Shown here: positions 62,597 through 64,000 of the stretch, piece by piece
Layout: every line of letters begins with the position of its first letter
Numbering within the stretch: position 1 is the first letter of the stretch
From: Microbacterium nymphoidis
Lineage (GTDB): Bacteria > Actinomycetota > Actinomycetes > Actinomycetales > Microbacteriaceae
Assembly (NCBI RefSeq): GCF_021044885.1
Contig: NZ_JAJNOD010000001.1
Coordinates: forward strand, 620,001-684,000
Length of the DNA stretch: 64,000 bases
Direction: 5' to 3'
Notes under the pieces: model-generated
The model's input: the letters and a program-made list of their open reading frames with translations, nothing else
The model's database searches: none
Told to the model about the DNA's origin: nothing
Made by a program: the position numbers and the translations under genes

Positions 62597-63412
62597 ATGA
62601 CGTCGTTCGTCCATGCGTCCGTTTCCATCGAGGACTGCGCACAGTTGCTCGACCGCCTTCGAGAGCGCGCGCCGCTCGTCCAGGCCATCACGAACAGCGT
62701 GGTGACGGGGTTCACCGCCAACGTCCTGCTGGCACTCGGCGCGTCGCCGGCGATGGTGGACGTCCCCGAGGAAGCGGGAGCCTTCGCCACCGTCGCCGAT
62801 GGCCTGCTCATCAATCTCGGGACGCCGCACACGGATCAGCGCCACGCGATGCGCGAAGCCGCGACTGCGGCACATGCCTCGGGGGTGCCCTGGGTGCTGG
62901 ATCCGGTCGCGGTGGGCTTCCTGCCGGTGCGCACTCCTCTCGCTGCCGATCTGCTTGCACTCCGGCCCACGATCGTTCGCGGCAATGCGAGCGAGGTCCT
63001 GGCGCTCGCCGGGGACGGACGAGGAGGTCGTGGCGTCGACGCGTCGGACCACGTCGAAGCCGCCACGCAGGCTGCTCACCAGCTCGCGAACCGCACCGGC
63101 GCCGTCGTCGCGGTGAGTGGCGCCGTGGATCACCTCACCGATGGGCATCGACTGGTGCGCGTCGGCACGGGAACGGCGCTCCTCACCCGGGTGACGGGGG
63201 GCGGGTGTGCGCTCGGCGCGGTCATGGCGGCCTTCGCGGCACTGACCGAGGACGCGCTGCTCGCCGCCACCGCGGCGACCTCCGTGTACACGATCGCTGC
63301 GCAGACGGCCGCGGTCGCAGCCCCCGCTCCCGGCAGCTTCGCGGTCGCCCTGCTGGATGGCCTGGCGACGCTGACGTCCGCCGACGTTCGTGATCAGGCG
63401 GTGCTGTCATGA
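62597..63412 (+). CDS. thiM: hydroxyethylthiazole kinase
   Basis: 271 residues. [19 protein letters not shown] at the N-terminus, the [12 protein letters not shown] block and the anion-binding [15 protein letters not shown] near residue 200 are diagnostic. ThiM phosphorylates the thiazole alcohol for salvage of thiamine. It is controlled by the TPP riboswitch directly upstream and its stop overlaps the thiE start (ATGA). Confidence 0.95.
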   Translation: MTSFVHASVSIEDCAQLLDRLRERAPLVQAITNSVVTGFTANVLLALGASPAMVDVPEEAGAFATVADGLLINLGTPHTDQRHAMREAATAAHASGVPWVLDPVAVGFLPVRTPLAADLLALRPTIVRGNASEVLALAGDGRGGRGVDASDHVEAATQAAHQLANRTGAVVAVSGAVDHLTDGHRLVRVGTGTALLTRVTGGGCALGAVMAAFAALTEDALLAATAATSVYTIAAQTAAVAAPAPGSFAVALLDGLATLTSADVRDQAVLS

Positions 63413-64000
63413 CCGTCAGCGGCATCTACCTCGTCACCAGCGAACCCGCACCGGGCACCAGCCTGCTGGATGTCATCGACGCCGCCGTCGACGCAGGCGT
63501 GGAGACCGTGCAGCTGCGCGCGAAGCACGTCTCAGCGCGCGACTTCCTCGATCTCACGGGGGCGACTGCGGACGTCATCGCCGGGCGCGCCCGGCTGCTG
63601 GTCAACGACCGCGTCGATGTCGTCCTGGCTGCGCGTGCGTCCGGCGTCGCAATCGACGGCGCGCATCTGGGGCAGAGCGATCTCCCGCCGGCCGTCGCCC
63701 GGGCGCTTCTGGGGCGCGATAGCGTCCTTGGCCTCACAGCCGACACCCGTGCCCACCTGTCAGCGCTCGACGAGGCCGCCGGCATCGACTATCTCGGCGT
63801 CGGCGCCATCCACCCCACCAGCACCAAGCCCGACCATCCGGCACCGCTCGGGGTGGCAGGGTTCGCCGACTTCGCGGCCGACGCCCCTCTCCCCTGCGTC
63901 GCCATCGGCGGCATCACCGTCGAGGATGTCGCCGCGCTTCGTCGCGCCGGCGCGAGCGCAATCGCGGTGGCCTCCGCCGTCTGTGCGTCCGATGACCCCG
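63409..64000 (+). CDS. thiE: thiamine-phosphate synthase (partial)
   Basis: 197 codons are visible before the right edge. The TIM barrel shows [57 protein letters not shown] and [12 protein letters not shown], all with the pyrophosphate- and pyrimidine-binding residues in place. ThiE joins the phosphorylated thiazole made by ThiM with the hydroxymethylpyrimidine diphosphate. It is coupled to thiM and shares its riboswitch. Confidence 0.94.
   Translation, partial: MTVSGIYLVTSEPAPGTSLLDVIDAAVDAGVETVQLRAKHVSARDFLDLTGATADVIAGRARLLVNDRVDVVLAARASGVAIDGAHLGQSDLPPAVARALLGRDSVLGLTADTRAHLSALDEAAGIDYLGVGAIHPTSTKPDHPAPLGVAGFADFAADAPLPCVAIGGITVEDVAALRRAGASAIAVASAVCASDDP

Overview
The window reads as a continuous piece of chromosome from a high-GC Gram-positive actinobacterium, most likely a member of the Microbacteriaceae close to Microbacterium. 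The pointers are the GC-rich third codon positions, the chain of actinobacterial marker genes (pafB, pafC, tatA, tatC, helY, lnt, rbpA) and frequent GTG starts. No insertion sequence, prophage, CRISPR array or rRNA operon was seen. Genes are densely packed and no stretch longer than about 300 bases lacks one.

Layout. 1-9.1 kb: a partial Sir2 deacylase, a proline-rich membrane protein, a TrmH/SpoU-type RNA methyltransferase, an SGNH hydrolase, a DEAD/DEAH helicase, a small stress group (ferritin-like/VIT1 membrane protein, CsbD, a 54-residue membrane peptide) and a surface protein with calcium-binding repeats. 9.2-12.3 kb: phzF with an 80-bp tandem repeat at its end, an SRPBCC protein, a frameshifted MFS exporter and tRNA-Leu(GAG). 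12.4-25.8 kb is a housekeeping block: M20 peptidase, uppP, PAC2 protein, HAD phosphatase, trmI, FKBP-like lipoprotein, pafB-pafC, tatA-tatC, helY, lnt, rbpA. In other actinobacteria the Pup-proteasome genes sit between trmI and pafB; here they are missing. 26-31.6 kb: GDPD, SPFH, NfeD, SDR, HdeD-like and DUF1846 proteins. 31.7-39.1 kb is more accessory: a DsbA-like protein, a frameshifted nucleotide-binding kinase, membrane proteins of unknown role, an arsenate reductase, a three-gene overlapping operon, and a PadR/HAAS pair.

39.1-45.2 kb is a sugar uptake and oxidation locus: a LacI repressor diverges from a binding protein, two permeases, a ThuA-like protein and a Gfo/Idh/MocA dehydrogenase, with a promoter bracketed by two LacI-type operators. 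45.3-49.7 kb: DEAD-box RNA helicase, methyltransferase, 2H phosphoesterase, TetR regulator and a small membrane protein preceded by a palindrome. 49.8-53.1 kb: LysR regulator divergent from NAD-dependent formate dehydrogenase, then a frameshifted FUSC gene. 53.3-64 kb: a second SGNH hydrolase, MFS transporter, LLM monooxygenase, DUF885 protein, DNA polymerase I, PaaI thioesterase, ANTAR regulator, tRNA-Leu(CAA), and a TPP riboswitch ahead of thiM-thiE.

Two genome-wide habits stand out. At least 18 genes carry a TANNNT box exactly six bases before the start codon, the arrangement expected of leaderless transcripts, and this was used to choose several starts. Many genes also end in strong stem-loops, often shared by convergent genes. 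Three genes are each broken by what looks like a single missing base.
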